Positions 17,018-25,593 of a DNA stretch of 64,000 nt are shown piece by piece. The translations under genes and the position numbers were made by a program. The DNA comes from UBA4416 sp038327195. Lineage in GTDB: Bacteria > Bacteroidota > Bacteroidia > B-17B0 > Aurantibacillaceae. Within the stretch, counting starts at the first letter, position 1. Each line of letters starts with the position of its first letter. Location: assembly GCA_038327195.1 (NCBI GenBank), contig JBBQKU010000004.1, positions 118,666 through 182,665 of the forward strand. The letters run 5' to 3'. The notes under the pieces are model-generated. The model was not told the origin of the DNA. It ran no database searches and saw only the letters and a list, made by a program, of their open reading frames with translations.

Positions 17018-18403
17018 TTACTTATTTTTTTCTAATTGCGCTGTAAAGTGTCTTAAAAATTCTGGTTCATAAGTGATCTTATATCCTTTCGTTTGATTTC
17101 GCATTTCAATGATATCATCAAATACATCTAATACATAATCAATATGACTTTGCGTATAAACTCTTCTTGGAATTGCTAATCTTACTAATTCATTTGTAGC
17201 AGGAATTAATTTTCCATCAACATCATATTTTCCAAACATTAAACTTCCAATTTCAACACATCTAATTCCACCTTTGATATATAAATCACAAACTAATGCT
17301 TGCCCTGGATATTCATTTACTGGGATTTGGTTGTATAATTTTTTCGCATCAACATACACAGCATGTCCACCAATAGGCCAAACAACTGGAATTCCTTTTC
17401 CTTTTAATTTTTCACCTAAATAAGCAGTACTTCTTATGCGATAATGTAAATAATCTTCGTCAAAAACTTCTTTTAGTCCTATTGCAAGGGCTTCCATATC
17501 TCTTCCAGATAAGCCACCATAAGTTGTAAAGCCTTCTGAAATAATTAATAAATTTTTACATTTCACGGATAGAACTTCATCTTTAACAGTTAATAAACCT
17601 CCCATATTAACCATGCCGTCTTTTTTAGCACTCATAATAAAAGCATCACCCAAGCGAAGCATTTGTTGTGCTATTTCTTCATATGTTTTATTTTCAAAAC
17701 CTTTTTCTCTATGCTTAATAAAATATGAATTCTCAGCAATTCTGCAACCATCAATTACTAGCAATATATTAGAATCGTCGCAAATTTTACGAAGTGAAAT
17801 AACGTTTGCCATACTAACTGGCTGTCCGCCTGAAGAATTATTAGTTACTGTTATAATAATTGCTCCAATGTTTTCTTTACCATATTCAAATATTAATTCT
17901 TTCAATTTTTCAAGATTAATATTTCCTTTAAATGGCAAATCAATTTCTGGATCTTTTGCTTCTTCATAAACAATGTCAATAGCAGTAGCGCCAGTAAATT
18001 CAATATTAGCACGCGTTGTATCAAAATGAGTATTACTGATAAATACTTTATCTTTTCCCCCTAGGATACTGTATAAAATTCTTTCTGCTGCTCTGCCTTG
18101 ATGAGTAGGAAGTATGTAAGGCATGCCTGTTAAATCTTTAACAACGGATTCTAAATGTTCCCAGCTTCTTGCGCCTGCATAACTTTCGTCACCAATCATC
18201 ATGCCTGCCCATTGTTTATCACTCATCGCACCAGTTCCACTATCAGTTAACAAATCGATAAATACATCACTTGATCTTAATAAAAAGGGATTAAACCCCG
18301 CTTTCTGTAATGCTTGTATTCTATATTCTTCCGTTGTTACTTTTAAGGGCTCCACCATTTTAATTTTAAATGGCTCGGTTAAAGTTCTTAATCTTTTGCT
18401 CAT
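17018..18403 (-). CDS. tnaA: Tryptophanase
   Basis: A 461-residue PLP lyase that converts L-tryptophan to indole, pyruvate and ammonia. It has NPFLLRSSDVFIDLLTDSG and THQGRAAE near the N-terminus and the PLP lysine in SAKKD (K260/K261). The specificity positions are tryptophanase-like: D128 in THFDTTR (D137 in E. coli) and I385 in CVEIGSLMFGK, where tyrosine phenol-lyase has Thr and Arg. It lies between a 620-residue unknown gene (58 bases upstream) and tpl (11 bases downstream). A palindrome, ATAATCTTGATTAT (18434-18447), lies before it. No TnaC-like leader was recognised. Confidence 0.9.
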   Translation of the reverse strand: MSKRLRTLTEPFKIKMVEPLKVTTEEYRIQALQKAGFNPFLLRSSDVFIDLLTDSGTGAMSDKQWAGMMIGDESYAGARSWEHLESVVKDLTGMPYILPTHQGRAAERILYSILGGKDKVFISNTHFDTTRANIEFTGATAIDIVYEEAKDPEIDLPFKGNINLEKLKELIFEYGKENIGAIIITVTNNSSGGQPVSMANVISLRKICDDSNILLVIDGCRIAENSYFIKHREKGFENKTYEEIAQQMLRLGDAFIMSAKKDGMVNMGGLLTVKDEVLSVKCKNLLIISEGFTTYGGLSGRDMEALAIGLKEVFDEDYLHYRIRSTAYLGEKLKGKGIPVVWPIGGHAVYVDAKKLYNQIPVNEYPGQALVCDLYIKGGIRCVEIGSLMFGKYDVDGKLIPATNELVRLAIPRRVYTQSHIDYVLDVFDDIIEMRNQTKGYKITYEPEFLRHFTAQLEKNK

Positions 18404-18461
18404 ATAAATATTATAAAGTGTGTTTTATTTTTGATAATCTTGATTATAATAAAATGAAAAA

Positions 18462-20324
18462 TTAAATGGGTTTTGTTGAAAAAGCACTCATAGAATTAAA
18501 CATATTATTAACTGATTCTTTAATATTTTCAAGCATTACCAAATTATTTTTTTGAAATATACTTTCAGAGTCTTTTAACTTAGTGCACATAGACTCATAG
18601 TAAGAAATGCCATCTGATAAATTGCTTTTAAAAGTTTGGAAATAATTAATTTTTTTTGTTGATAATTCTGAAATATTCTTTTCAAATTCTTCCTTAATAT
18701 AATCAACATACAATTGTAATTCATTAATGAAAACATTAGGCCTTACTAAATTATTTAAAACATTAACGCGTCCATAAATATGATCAACCATTTGTTTTAA
18801 AGAAAAAGTGCCCGAAAAATAAGCTAAATTTGGCCCAGGACAAATGGCAACTGCACTAAGATTATGAGCAGGTTTTGCATCATTAATTAAAATTGCAGAA
18901 GCTCCAAGTCCAGCACACAAACAGTCTTTTTCCATTACTAATTCAATTTCTTTTTTTAATAATACATCATTAGTAGAATTATTAGTTAGTTGCTCAATCT
19001 TTAAATCTTGATATTGTCTTGAAGCTGTGCAAATTGCTTTTTCAGTAAACTCTTTATTATTTGACAAAAACTTTTTATAACAAGGGCTTCCGGGTTTATC
19101 TTTTGCAATTCTATTTTTTCTTTGAACTTCAGAACTACTTAATCTAAAATTGCTAAAAGGAACGCCTAGAGGAGAAGCATGACTTAAATAATAATCTTCT
19201 TTCTTTGCATTGGCTAATTTATCTAAAGTTTCAAGATCTACGCAAGTAGCCTCGGGAACTAATAAAAAAGGGCTCCCCCAACCTGTAGAATCTAAATTAT
19301 AATTTTCTAGTAAAAAAGTATTTTCTGATGAAGTTCCTATACCGCCTTGAGCTGTAATTCTTAATTTTGGTTTTTCTTTAAAAGGAAGTTTATTTGCTAA
19401 TTTTAAAGAAGATTCACATTCTTTAAAAATATCTTCAAATAACTCATCCCTTTTATTTTTAAATTCTTCTAAAATTGGACCCAATAAAATTCCATTAGAT
19501 ACAAAAGCATGTCCGCCACAGTTTATTCCTGATTCTACTCTAAATTCAGAAACCCAAAGCCCTTTTTTTGCTAAATATTTACCTTGAATTAATGCTGAAC
19601 GATAATCACTAACTTTTAAAATAATTTTTTTTCTAATTTTTCCATTAATATCTGGAAAAAAATCTTGAAAAGTTTCGCAGTAACTGAATAAACGAGGGTT
19701 CATGCCTGCAGAAAAAATAATAGACGATTCTAAATTACTATTTGCATAACCTCGTAATGCAGATAATGCATCAGAATATTCGTTTGGTAATTCATTTCCA
19801 TTTTTATCATAATTTGTTTTATCTAACTTGGTCATAATATTAACATCAATTTCACCAGGAACAATAAAGTTTTTTAATTTTTTTTCAATTCTCTTTTTTT
19901 CATCATTATGATATAATGGAAGTGTTTGATATATCTTTTTTTCTTTTGAACCATCAGGTAACATTTCAAAATATTTATTGATGTCTATATCTTTATCAAA
20001 ATCTTGCATTTTGATAATTTCTATTTGTTTATTTACTATTTCATTTAATAAATTTAAATAAGCTGTTATTCTTCTTGCACGATAATCTTCCTCCTTAATT
20101 GATATTTTTATGTATTCAATATTTTCTTTTTTAGATACAATTTCTCTCATTTGCTCAACTAGATGATCTTCGATTATAGAAATTACAGAGGTAATACCAT
20201 ATTTGGCAACCTTAATTGGCGTATCAATAGTAAATCCTAATCCCATAACAGGAATGTGAAATGAATGTGGCACAGATGAGTTCATAATTTTATATATTGA
20301 AAAGTATAATTGATTTTCTTGCAA
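18462..20324 (-). CDS. Uncharacterised 620-residue protein (conserved in Bacteroidota)
   Basis: I do not recognise a named family with certainty, though similar proteins occur in other Bacteroidota. The likely native start is the ATG at 20285 (MNSSVPHSFHIPVMGLGF), giving 607 residues; 20324 is the longest start. Glycine-rich segments (HIPVMGLGFTIDTPIKVAK, GINCGGHAFVSNG, ITAQGGIGTSSE) resemble FMN TIM-barrels such as nitronate monooxygenase. Conserved-looking cysteines occur in GINCGGH, KDCLCAGLG and AICPGPN. The C-terminal 100 residues are helical. There is no signal peptide, so it is probably cytoplasmic. It heads an apparent operon with tnaA and tpl and shares an FNR-type box with the divergent fasciclin gene. 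A flavin or amino-acid-linked oxidoreductase is a guess. Confidence 0.6.
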   Translation of the reverse strand: MQENQLYFSIYKIMNSSVPHSFHIPVMGLGFTIDTPIKVAKYGITSVISIIEDHLVEQMREIVSKKENIEYIKISIKEEDYRARRITAYLNLLNEIVNKQIEIIKMQDFDKDIDINKYFEMLPDGSKEKKIYQTLPLYHNDEKKRIEKKLKNFIVPGEIDVNIMTKLDKTNYDKNGNELPNEYSDALSALRGYANSNLESSIIFSAGMNPRLFSYCETFQDFFPDINGKIRKKIILKVSDYRSALIQGKYLAKKGLWVSEFRVESGINCGGHAFVSNGILLGPILEEFKNKRDELFEDIFKECESSLKLANKLPFKEKPKLRITAQGGIGTSSENTFLLENYNLDSTGWGSPFLLVPEATCVDLETLDKLANAKKEDYYLSHASPLGVPFSNFRLSSSEVQRKNRIAKDKPGSPCYKKFLSNNKEFTEKAICTASRQYQDLKIEQLTNNSTNDVLLKKEIELVMEKDCLCAGLGASAILINDAKPAHNLSAVAICPGPNLAYFSGTFSLKQMVDHIYGRVNVLNNLVRPNVFINELQLYVDYIKEEFEKNISELSTKKINYFQTFKSNLSDGISYYESMCTKLKDSESIFQKNNLVMLENIKESVNNMFNSMSAFSTKPI

Positions 20325-20352
20325 ATATATTGACTAATAATTAAATTAGGAC

Positions 20353-20400
20353 AAAATTATCCGAGATAAAAATCATATAATTATTATGATTTTAGTCATA
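20353..20400. promoter_or_regulatory. FNR-type box and -7 element, 620-aa/fasciclin divergent promoter
   Basis: ATGATTTTAGTCAT (20387-20400) has TGA-N6-TCA. Toward the 620-aa gene an exact minus-strand TAATTTTG lies at 20353-20360 (box centre 40.5 bp from its end). Toward fasciclin a weaker GTTCTTTG lies at 20422-20429 (35.5 bp). A half-site like that in the rrf2 operator, TTATCCGA, lies at 20358-20365. Confidence 0.5.
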
Positions 20401-20451
20401 TATATTTCTATTAAATAAATAGTTCTTTGAATAAAATTAAAATTATACATT

Positions 20452-21009
20452 ATGAAAACTACATTTAAGTATTTATTATTCGCAGGCTCATTAGGTTTAT
20501 TTGCTTGCGGCTCACAAGTTGAAGAGAAAAAAGAAGAAGCAACTGCAACTGTTACTGAAGTTCAGGCTACTGGTCAGTCAGGGGTTGTTGACGCTACATC
20601 AAGTCCAAATATTGTACAAGTTGCAGCAGGAAGCAAAGACCACACAACATTAGTAGCTGCAGTAACTGCAGCAAAATTAGTTGATGCATTAAGTAATGCG
20701 GGGCCATTTACAGTATTTGCACCAACCAATGCAGCCTTTGATAAATTACCAGCAGGAACAGTAGAGGGGTTATTGAAACCTGAAAAAATAGAAGATTTGC
20801 AAAACATTTTAGGCTACCATACATATGTTGGCAATTTAAAAACTGAATATATGCAAGATGGTCAAGAGTTTGATATGGTATTTGGAGGGAAAGTGAAAAT
20901 TACTAAAAAAGGTGATAAAACATTTGTTAATGGATCAGAGATTGTAGCTACTATTCCAACTTCTAATGGGATTATCCATGTAATTGGAGATGTATTATTA
21001 CCAAAATAA
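20452..21009 (+). CDS. Fasciclin (FAS1) domain lipoprotein
   Basis: A 185-residue lipoprotein with lipobox LFAC (C19), a Glu/Lys/Thr-rich linker and one FAS1 domain (about 55-183). The domain shows TTLVAAVTAAKLVDALS, GPFTVFAPTNAAFDKLP and the closing SNGIIHVIGDVLLP strands. FAS1 domains mediate adhesion or protein contact, and the exact partner is unknown. It stands alone, followed by an intrinsic terminator, and is divergent from the 620-residue gene with an FNR-type box between them, so expression under low oxygen or NO is possible. Confidence 0.88.
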   Translation: MKTTFKYLLFAGSLGLFACGSQVEEKKEEATATVTEVQATGQSGVVDATSSPNIVQVAAGSKDHTTLVAAVTAAKLVDALSNAGPFTVFAPTNAAFDKLPAGTVEGLLKPEKIEDLQNILGYHTYVGNLKTEYMQDGQEFDMVFGGKVKITKKGDKTFVNGSEIVATIPTSNGIIHVIGDVLLPK

Positions 21010-21140
21010 TAATATAATCAAAAACATAATTTTGAGTTTCGTACTATTCCGCAACAAATAGTATAAGATGAAAAATTTTGAAGACTCGTTTAATATTTAC
21101 TTTTTTCAATTTAGTTTACGAGTTTATTTGATTAACAATG

Positions 21141-21168
21141 AAGACTGCCACAAATGGTAGTCTTTTTT
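21141..21168 (+). terminator. Intrinsic terminator of fasciclin gene
   Basis: Stem AAGACTGCCA / TGGTAGTCTT (10 bp, one G-U) with loop CAAA, followed by a T run. Confidence 0.8.
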
Positions 21169-21321
21169 GTTTTTACAAAGCTTATTTATACTGTCGTGAT
21201 TTGAGGTTTGTCTGATACCGAATTCGCAATCAATATAGTGCAATTTCAGTAAAGCCTCATAGTACAATTTTCATGCAGTGTCGACAATGCTAATAATTAA
21301 TTAATTGGATTTGCAATTTCT

Positions 21322-21365
21322 ATGATTTGAATCATCAACAATAAAAAATAATATCTAAACCTTTG
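21322..21365 (+). promoter_or_regulatory. FNR-type box and -7 element of the RIC operon
   Basis: ATGATTTGAATCAT (21322-21335) is a TGA-N6-TCA box, palindromic at all but the central positions. AACCTTTG (21358-21365) is a one-mismatch TAnnTTTG element ending exactly 36.5 bp from the box centre, as at the nos and copper-receptor promoters. Transcription would start about 21370. Confidence 0.6.
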
Positions 21366-21377
21366 TGAAAAAATAAA

Positions 21378-22001
21378 ATGATTGTAACTAAAAAAATACC
21401 AAATATTAATAAATCATTTTCTTATAATGATTATAAAAAAATAGTATTTGAATTAGCAGAAAAAAAAAGCTCTTCAAGTGAATTAACAGAAGAGCGAATA
21501 GGTGCTACACTTATTAATGCACAACGCATAAAGCGAATTGATAAACAATGTGAAATAAATAGTGAATTAAGTAATCAGATTAAATCAATTTCTGAAATTC
21601 ATACTTGGATTGTGATTAGCGAATCTTGGTGTGGGGATGGAGCTCAATGCATTCCTGTAATTGCAAAAATGGCCGAGCAAAATTCAAATATAGATTTGAA
21701 ATTAGTATTCAGAGATGAAAATATAGATCTTATCGATTCATTTTTAACGAATGGGGCAAGGGCAGTTCCAAAATTAATTTGTATAAATAATAATACAAAT
21801 ACCGTTATTGGCACTTGGGGCCCAAGACCTAAATCAATTCAAGCTATGGTTTCTGACTTTAAAAAAAATAATCCAGATGTAACACACGACGACTTTGTTA
21901 AAAATTTACATTTATGGTACGCCAAAGATAAAACAAACGCTATACAAGAAGAGTTTTCTGAAATTATTCAAGAATGGAAATTTATAAACAACACTAAATA
22001 A
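21378..22001 (+). CDS. Thioredoxin-family protein
   Basis: A 207-residue cytoplasmic protein with a thioredoxin-like fold: IHTWIVISESWCGDGAQCIPVIAKMAE (split here into the strand and the WCGDGAQC site), then DLKLVFRDEN and a conserved cis-Pro region AVPKLICINN. The active site is WCGD rather than CxxC, as in many Bacteroidota thioredoxin-family proteins, so classical disulfide exchange is doubtful; a second Cys follows in AQC. It is first in the operon with RIC and sits behind the FNR-type promoter. A role in thiol or Fe-S protection during NO stress is inferred from the neighbours. Confidence 0.8.
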   Translation: MIVTKKIPNINKSFSYNDYKKIVFELAEKKSSSSELTEERIGATLINAQRIKRIDKQCEINSELSNQIKSISEIHTWIVISESWCGDGAQCIPVIAKMAEQNSNIDLKLVFRDENIDLIDSFLTNGARAVPKLICINNNTNTVIGTWGPRPKSIQAMVSDFKKNNPDVTHDDFVKNLHLWYAKDKTNAIQEEFSEIIQEWKFINNTK

Positions 22002-22009
22002 AATACAAA

Positions 22010-22738
22010 ATGACAATAGCAACTCAAAAAGAAATATCAATTGGAGAATTAGTAGCACTTGACTTTAGAACAGCAGAAATATTCAAAAAATACAAAATTG
22101 ATTTTTGCTGTGGAGGAAAAAAAACATTATCACAAGTTTGCGAAGAAAAAAAAATTGATAGAATTGAAATACAAAATAAATTAAATGATTTAACAAACGA
22201 TACAAATTTATCGTCGCAAAATTATAATAATTGGAGCTTAGATTTTTTAGTAGATTATATAATAAATACCCATCACAATTATGTAAAAACATCTATTCCA
22301 ATAATATTGGAATACACAAATAAAATTGCAAAAGTTCATGGCGAAAATCATCCTGAGCTCATCGCAATTAATAATTTATTTAAGGAAGCTACAGCAGAAT
22401 TAGAGGCGCACATGGTAAAAGAAGAAACTATTTTGTTTCCATATATTAAGGAATTAGTTTCCTCATCAAATAAAACTAAGCAAAACGCTATTTGTGATTT
22501 TGGAACTATCAAAAACCCAATCAGAATGATGGAACATGAGCACGATGTTGTTGGCGATATTTTTAAAACGATGAGAGAGTTGTCCAATAATTATACACCA
22601 CCTGATGATGGTTGTACAACTTATAAAGTTGCTTTTTTAAAGCTTAACGAATTTGAAGCAGACTTACATCAACATATACACTTAGAAAACAATATCCTAT
22701 TTCCTAAAAGTATAAAATTAGAATCTCAATTATTTTAA
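22010..22738 (+). CDS. ric: Iron-sulfur cluster repair di-iron protein (RIC/ScdA/YtfE)
   Basis: A 242-residue di-iron protein that helps restore Fe-S clusters after nitrosative and oxidative damage. The N-terminal ScdA_N domain (about 8-60) has DFCCGGKKTL with C33/C34. A hemerythrin-like four-helix domain follows (about 75-240), with iron ligands visible as THHNYVK, EAHMVKEE, MEHEHD and HQHIHLEN. The length is typical for the family. It is second in the FNR-type operon, 8 bases after the thioredoxin-like gene. Confidence 0.93.
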   Translation: MTIATQKEISIGELVALDFRTAEIFKKYKIDFCCGGKKTLSQVCEEKKIDRIEIQNKLNDLTNDTNLSSQNYNNWSLDFLVDYIINTHHNYVKTSIPIILEYTNKIAKVHGENHPELIAINNLFKEATAELEAHMVKEETILFPYIKELVSSSNKTKQNAICDFGTIKNPIRMMEHEHDVVGDIFKTMRELSNNYTPPDDGCTTYKVAFLKLNEFEADLHQHIHLENNILFPKSIKLESQLF

Positions 22739-22746
22739 TAACTCAG

Positions 22747-22774
22747 CAGACCCCAAAAGGGTCTGTTTATTTTT
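22747..22774 (+). terminator. Hairpin between RIC and DUF1858/DUF2249 gene
   Basis: Stem CAGACCC / GGGTCTG with loop CAAAA, followed by TTTATTTTT. It probably reduces read-through into the downstream genes rather than ending the operon, since no new promoter is seen. Confidence 0.6.
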
Positions 22775-22780
22775 ACAGAC

Positions 22781-23587
22781 ATGTATATAGACGAAAATAC
22801 AAAAATTTCAAAAATAATAAATGATATGCCAGCAGCTATTGATGCCATAGTTTCAATATCTAAACATTTTGAAAAATTACGAATACCAATTCTAAGGAAA
22901 ACATTGGCATCGAGAGTTACAATCAAGCAAGCGTCTAAAATAGGTGGAGTAAGTGTTACCGATTTTTATGAAAAACTTCAGCCATTAGGCTTTACCTTTA
23001 AGAGAAATGAAACAGAGATTAATCGAGAAAATAATATAAACGAAACTACATCTGCAGAAAAATTAAATTTTGAAAAAACAATTGATTTAGATGTGCGAGG
23101 TATCTTAAAACAAAACAAAGATCCGTTTAATGACATCATGAGCGCTCTTCAAACATTACCTTTTGATTACGCATTAAATATTATAAATACCTTTGAGCCT
23201 ATTCCGCTCATTAACATATTAAGCAAAAAAGGATATATACACGAAACTGTTTTTGTAGACAAATTGCTAGTGAATACCTATTTTAAAAAAGAAAATAATA
23301 TTGCTTCTATTAAAAAATCTTTAAATGAACCTATTGATTCACAATCATTAGATTTATTAGCTAAGTATATTGATAAAATAATAACTTTAGATGTAAGAGA
23401 ACTGGAAATGCCTTTGCCAATGTCAACAATATTAAATGAACTTCACACTTTACCAATAGATCATTTATTATATGTGAATCACAAAAAAGTACCAAAATTT
23501 TTATTTCCGGAATTAGCAGAAAGAGGTTTCAAATGGCATATACAAGAAATTAAAGAATGTGATGTAAAATTATTTATTTTTAAATAA
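22781..23587 (+). CDS. DUF1858 plus two DUF2249 domains protein
   Basis: A 268-residue protein with an N-terminal DUF1858/ScdA_N-like helical part (1-70; KISKIINDMPAAIDAIVSIS) and two DUF2249-like domains (about 95-165 and 190-268). Each of these starts with a DVRG/DVRELEMPLPM strand and contains ALQTLPFDYAL or ELHTLPIDHLL. DUF2249 is related to the SirA/TusA fold and is often found beside hemerythrin and NO-response genes. The gene directly follows RIC and overlaps the next gene by one base. The biochemical role is unknown; a role in Fe-S or NO response is inferred. Confidence 0.82.
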   Translation: MYIDENTKISKIINDMPAAIDAIVSISKHFEKLRIPILRKTLASRVTIKQASKIGGVSVTDFYEKLQPLGFTFKRNETEINRENNINETTSAEKLNFEKTIDLDVRGILKQNKDPFNDIMSALQTLPFDYALNIINTFEPIPLINILSKKGYIHETVFVDKLLVNTYFKKENNIASIKKSLNEPIDSQSLDLLAKYIDKIITLDVRELEMPLPMSTILNELHTLPIDHLLYVNHKKVPKFLFPELAERGFKWHIQEIKECDVKLFIFK

Positions 23588-24879
23588 TGCTTGCTAATAA
23601 CATAAATGATAAAAGAACGGCCAATGTTGTTATTACTCATTACATTACCGCGGCAATCTCTTTTTTTGTTATTTGTTTGTTAATGTTTGTTTCCAGTAAG
23701 GCGTTTATCGGACACTATTTTCATCCAAAATTATTAGCCATTACTCACATAACCACATTAGGATGGATTAGTTTAATTATTATTGGCTCATTATATCAGC
23801 TAGCTCCTGTAATTACAAATACTTCCTTATATAGCATTAAAATGGCAATATTTACATATCTATGCATCATAGTAGGCACGGTGCTTCTAGCAATTTCTTT
23901 CTGGTTTTTTAATATTGGATATTTAATTCAGACTGCATCTGTTATTTTATTTAGTGGTATTTCCGTTTTTTTAATTAATATATATCTAACAACTCAACAA
24001 TCTAAAGAAAAAAGTATCGAAGCTGATTTCATAGTAACCTCCATATTATGGCTGTGGTTAACTGTATTTTTAGGCACTTTATTAGCGTTTAATTTTAGAT
24101 ATACTTTTTTGCCTAAAGAGCATTTATACTTTTTAAAAATTCATGCTCACATTGGATTGCTAGGCTGGTTTTTATGTTTAATAATTGGCATATCATCTAA
24201 GTTAATTCCTATGTTTTTAATTTCAGGTAAACTCAATTCTAAATTATTAAACTATTCTTATTATCTATTAAATGTTGGATTATTAGGTTTTACAATTGAT
24301 AGTCTTTTTTTTAGCGGTGATGTTCGTTCTGTTATTTACGTCTCTTTAATTTTAATAGCTTTAATATTCTTTATTATATATATAAAAGACGCGTATAACA
24401 AGCGTTTGAAAAAGAGTTTGGATATTAACCTTAAGCATTCCTATATCTCATTTATATTAATTTTTATTCCAATAGTGTTTTGGTTAACTCTAAAATTTAA
24501 AATTATACATGATATAAAAATTCAAAATCAATTATCAATTGCAATAGCTTTTAGTATTTTGTTTGGCTTTATCAGTTTATTAATATTAGGACAAACATTT
24601 AAAAATTTATCATTTATTGTTTGGCTAAAAAAATACCAAAAGTATTCTGAAAAAAACAAAGCACCTTTACCCAAAGATCTTTACTCTGAAAAGATTGCTA
24701 AAATGCAGTTATATGTATTTTTAAGTGGATTTGTCATAGCATTGGCAGGCATAATCAGGTCTAACTCAACTCTTATTAGTATAGGAAGTATTGGCTTGAT
24801 TGGTGCTGCTATATTATATAATTTTAATATTTTAAAAATAGTCTTGCATAAACAAAAAACTGAGAAAGGCTTATTATAA
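23587..24879 (+). CDS. Haem-copper-oxidase subunit I-like/NnrS-like membrane protein
   Basis: A 430-residue polytopic membrane protein with about twelve helices. Two histidine-bearing helices share a pattern: HPKLLAITHITTLGW followed by IGSLYQLAPV, and KIHAHIGLLGWF followed by IGISSKLIPMF. This resembles the haem-ligating helices of haem-copper oxidase-like proteins and of NnrS, and distantly the 406-residue protein at 765-1985. It lacks the full ligand set of a true oxidase. It is in the RIC operon between the DUF2249 and MIP18-like genes, so a role in NO tolerance is likely but inferred. Confidence 0.7.
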   Translation: MLANNINDKRTANVVITHYITAAISFFVICLLMFVSSKAFIGHYFHPKLLAITHITTLGWISLIIIGSLYQLAPVITNTSLYSIKMAIFTYLCIIVGTVLLAISFWFFNIGYLIQTASVILFSGISVFLINIYLTTQQSKEKSIEADFIVTSILWLWLTVFLGTLLAFNFRYTFLPKEHLYFLKIHAHIGLLGWFLCLIIGISSKLIPMFLISGKLNSKLLNYSYYLLNVGLLGFTIDSLFFSGDVRSVIYVSLILIALIFFIIYIKDAYNKRLKKSLDINLKHSYISFILIFIPIVFWLTLKFKIIHDIKIQNQLSIAIAFSILFGFISLLILGQTFKNLSFIVWLKKYQKYSEKNKAPLPKDLYSEKIAKMQLYVFLSGFVIALAGIIRSNSTLISIGSIGLIGAAILYNFNILKIVLHKQKTEKGLL

Positions 24880-24885
24880 TTAATT

Positions 24886-25212
24886 ATGAATTTTTATACA
24901 GACGATAATAAAAAAGAAATAGAAATACTTCACAATTTAAAAGAAATTATAGACCCTGAAGTAGCCATTAATATTGTTGATATGGGATTGATTTATAAAG
25001 TTGTTTATAATGGCGAAAAAAATGTCATCAATGTCATCATGACTTTGTCTTCTAAAGGCTGCCCTATGGGCGATTTAATTATGGGACAAATGAAAGATTG
25101 TTTAAAAAGATATTATCCTGACTGTTCTGTGGAATTAAATTTAGTTTGGGAACCTTTGTGGACACGGGATTTTATAACGCCTGATGGAAAAAAGCAATTG
25201 AACTTAAATTAA
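24886..25212 (+). CDS. MIP18/DUF59 metal-sulfur cluster assembly factor
   Basis: A 108-residue protein of the SufT/PaaD-like MIP18 family, which helps mature Fe-S proteins. The core pattern is clear: EIIDPEVAINIVDMGLIYKV, a strand, then TLSSKGCPMGDLI with the conserved reactive-type cysteine, and LVWEPLWTRDFI. It is last in the RIC operon, 6 bases after the membrane protein gene, which fits Fe-S repair under NO stress. Confidence 0.9.
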   Translation: MNFYTDDNKKEIEILHNLKEIIDPEVAINIVDMGLIYKVVYNGEKNVINVIMTLSSKGCPMGDLIMGQMKDCLKRYYPDCSVELNLVWEPLWTRDFITPDGKKQLNLN

Positions 25213-25238
25213 AATACCCTATTTAAATATTTTAATTT
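25206..25238. terminator. AT-only hairpin between convergent operons
   Basis: AAATTAAAATA (25206-25216) pairs with TATTTTAATTT (25228-25238), 11 bp with an 11-base loop. It covers the stop codons of the convergent MIP18-like and truncated haemoglobin genes. It could end both transcripts, but it has no G or C in the stem. Confidence 0.4.
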
Positions 25239-25590
25239 GCATGATAGTAGAAATACTTTGTGCCCTTTGCTTAATTAAAACAGCATTTTCTCCATCAAAT
25301 AATTCATCAACGGTTTCATTAAAAAGAATAGTCCATTGATTAAAATCTTTCATCGATAAGGGAAATTTTTCGTTCAAATCAAAATGTTTTTGCATAGGAT
25401 TACCACTATAGGTTCCAGTATAAAAGACAACATTTTCCCAAAATTTACACATAGTTTGTAAATGATTATCCCAATGAAGATTAGAGAAATTTTCAAAAAA
25501 AGGAGAAATAACTGAATCTACTTTTACCTTATCATAAAACTGATAAACTAATTTTTCAATATCTTTTTTATTTGAAATATCTTTTTTCAT
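25219..25590 (-). CDS. Truncated haemoglobin, group III-like
   Basis: A 123-residue haem protein of the truncated globin family. It has the F-helix proximal histidine in PMQKHFDL, CKFWENVVFYTG in helix E and the ending VDELFDGENAVLIKQRAQ, typical of group III. It starts 3 bases after nosY and is the last gene of the nos operon, so it is likely expressed during denitrification and may handle NO. A paralogue with the same C-terminal pattern is encoded at 37373-37735. Confidence 0.9.
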   Translation of the reverse strand: MKKDISNKKDIEKLVYQFYDKVKVDSVISPFFENFSNLHWDNHLQTMCKFWENVVFYTGTYSGNPMQKHFDLNEKFPLSMKDFNQWTILFNETVDELFDGENAVLIKQRAQSISTIMQIKIFK

Positions 25591-25593
25591 GAT

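Larger units (their letters stand above)
21010..21377. other. Gene-free stretch between fasciclin and thioredoxin-like genes
   Basis: It holds the fasciclin terminator (21141-21168) and the FNR-type promoter of the next operon (21322-21365). I see no open frame, RNA gene or repeat in the rest; an ACTCGT/ACGAGT pair around 21085-21122 is probably chance. Confidence 0.6.

Noticed and set aside
18434..18447. Palindrome ATAATCTTGATTAT before tnaA as an FNR-type operator
   Set aside because: It lacks TGA-N6-TCA; it is noted only as a possible other site.
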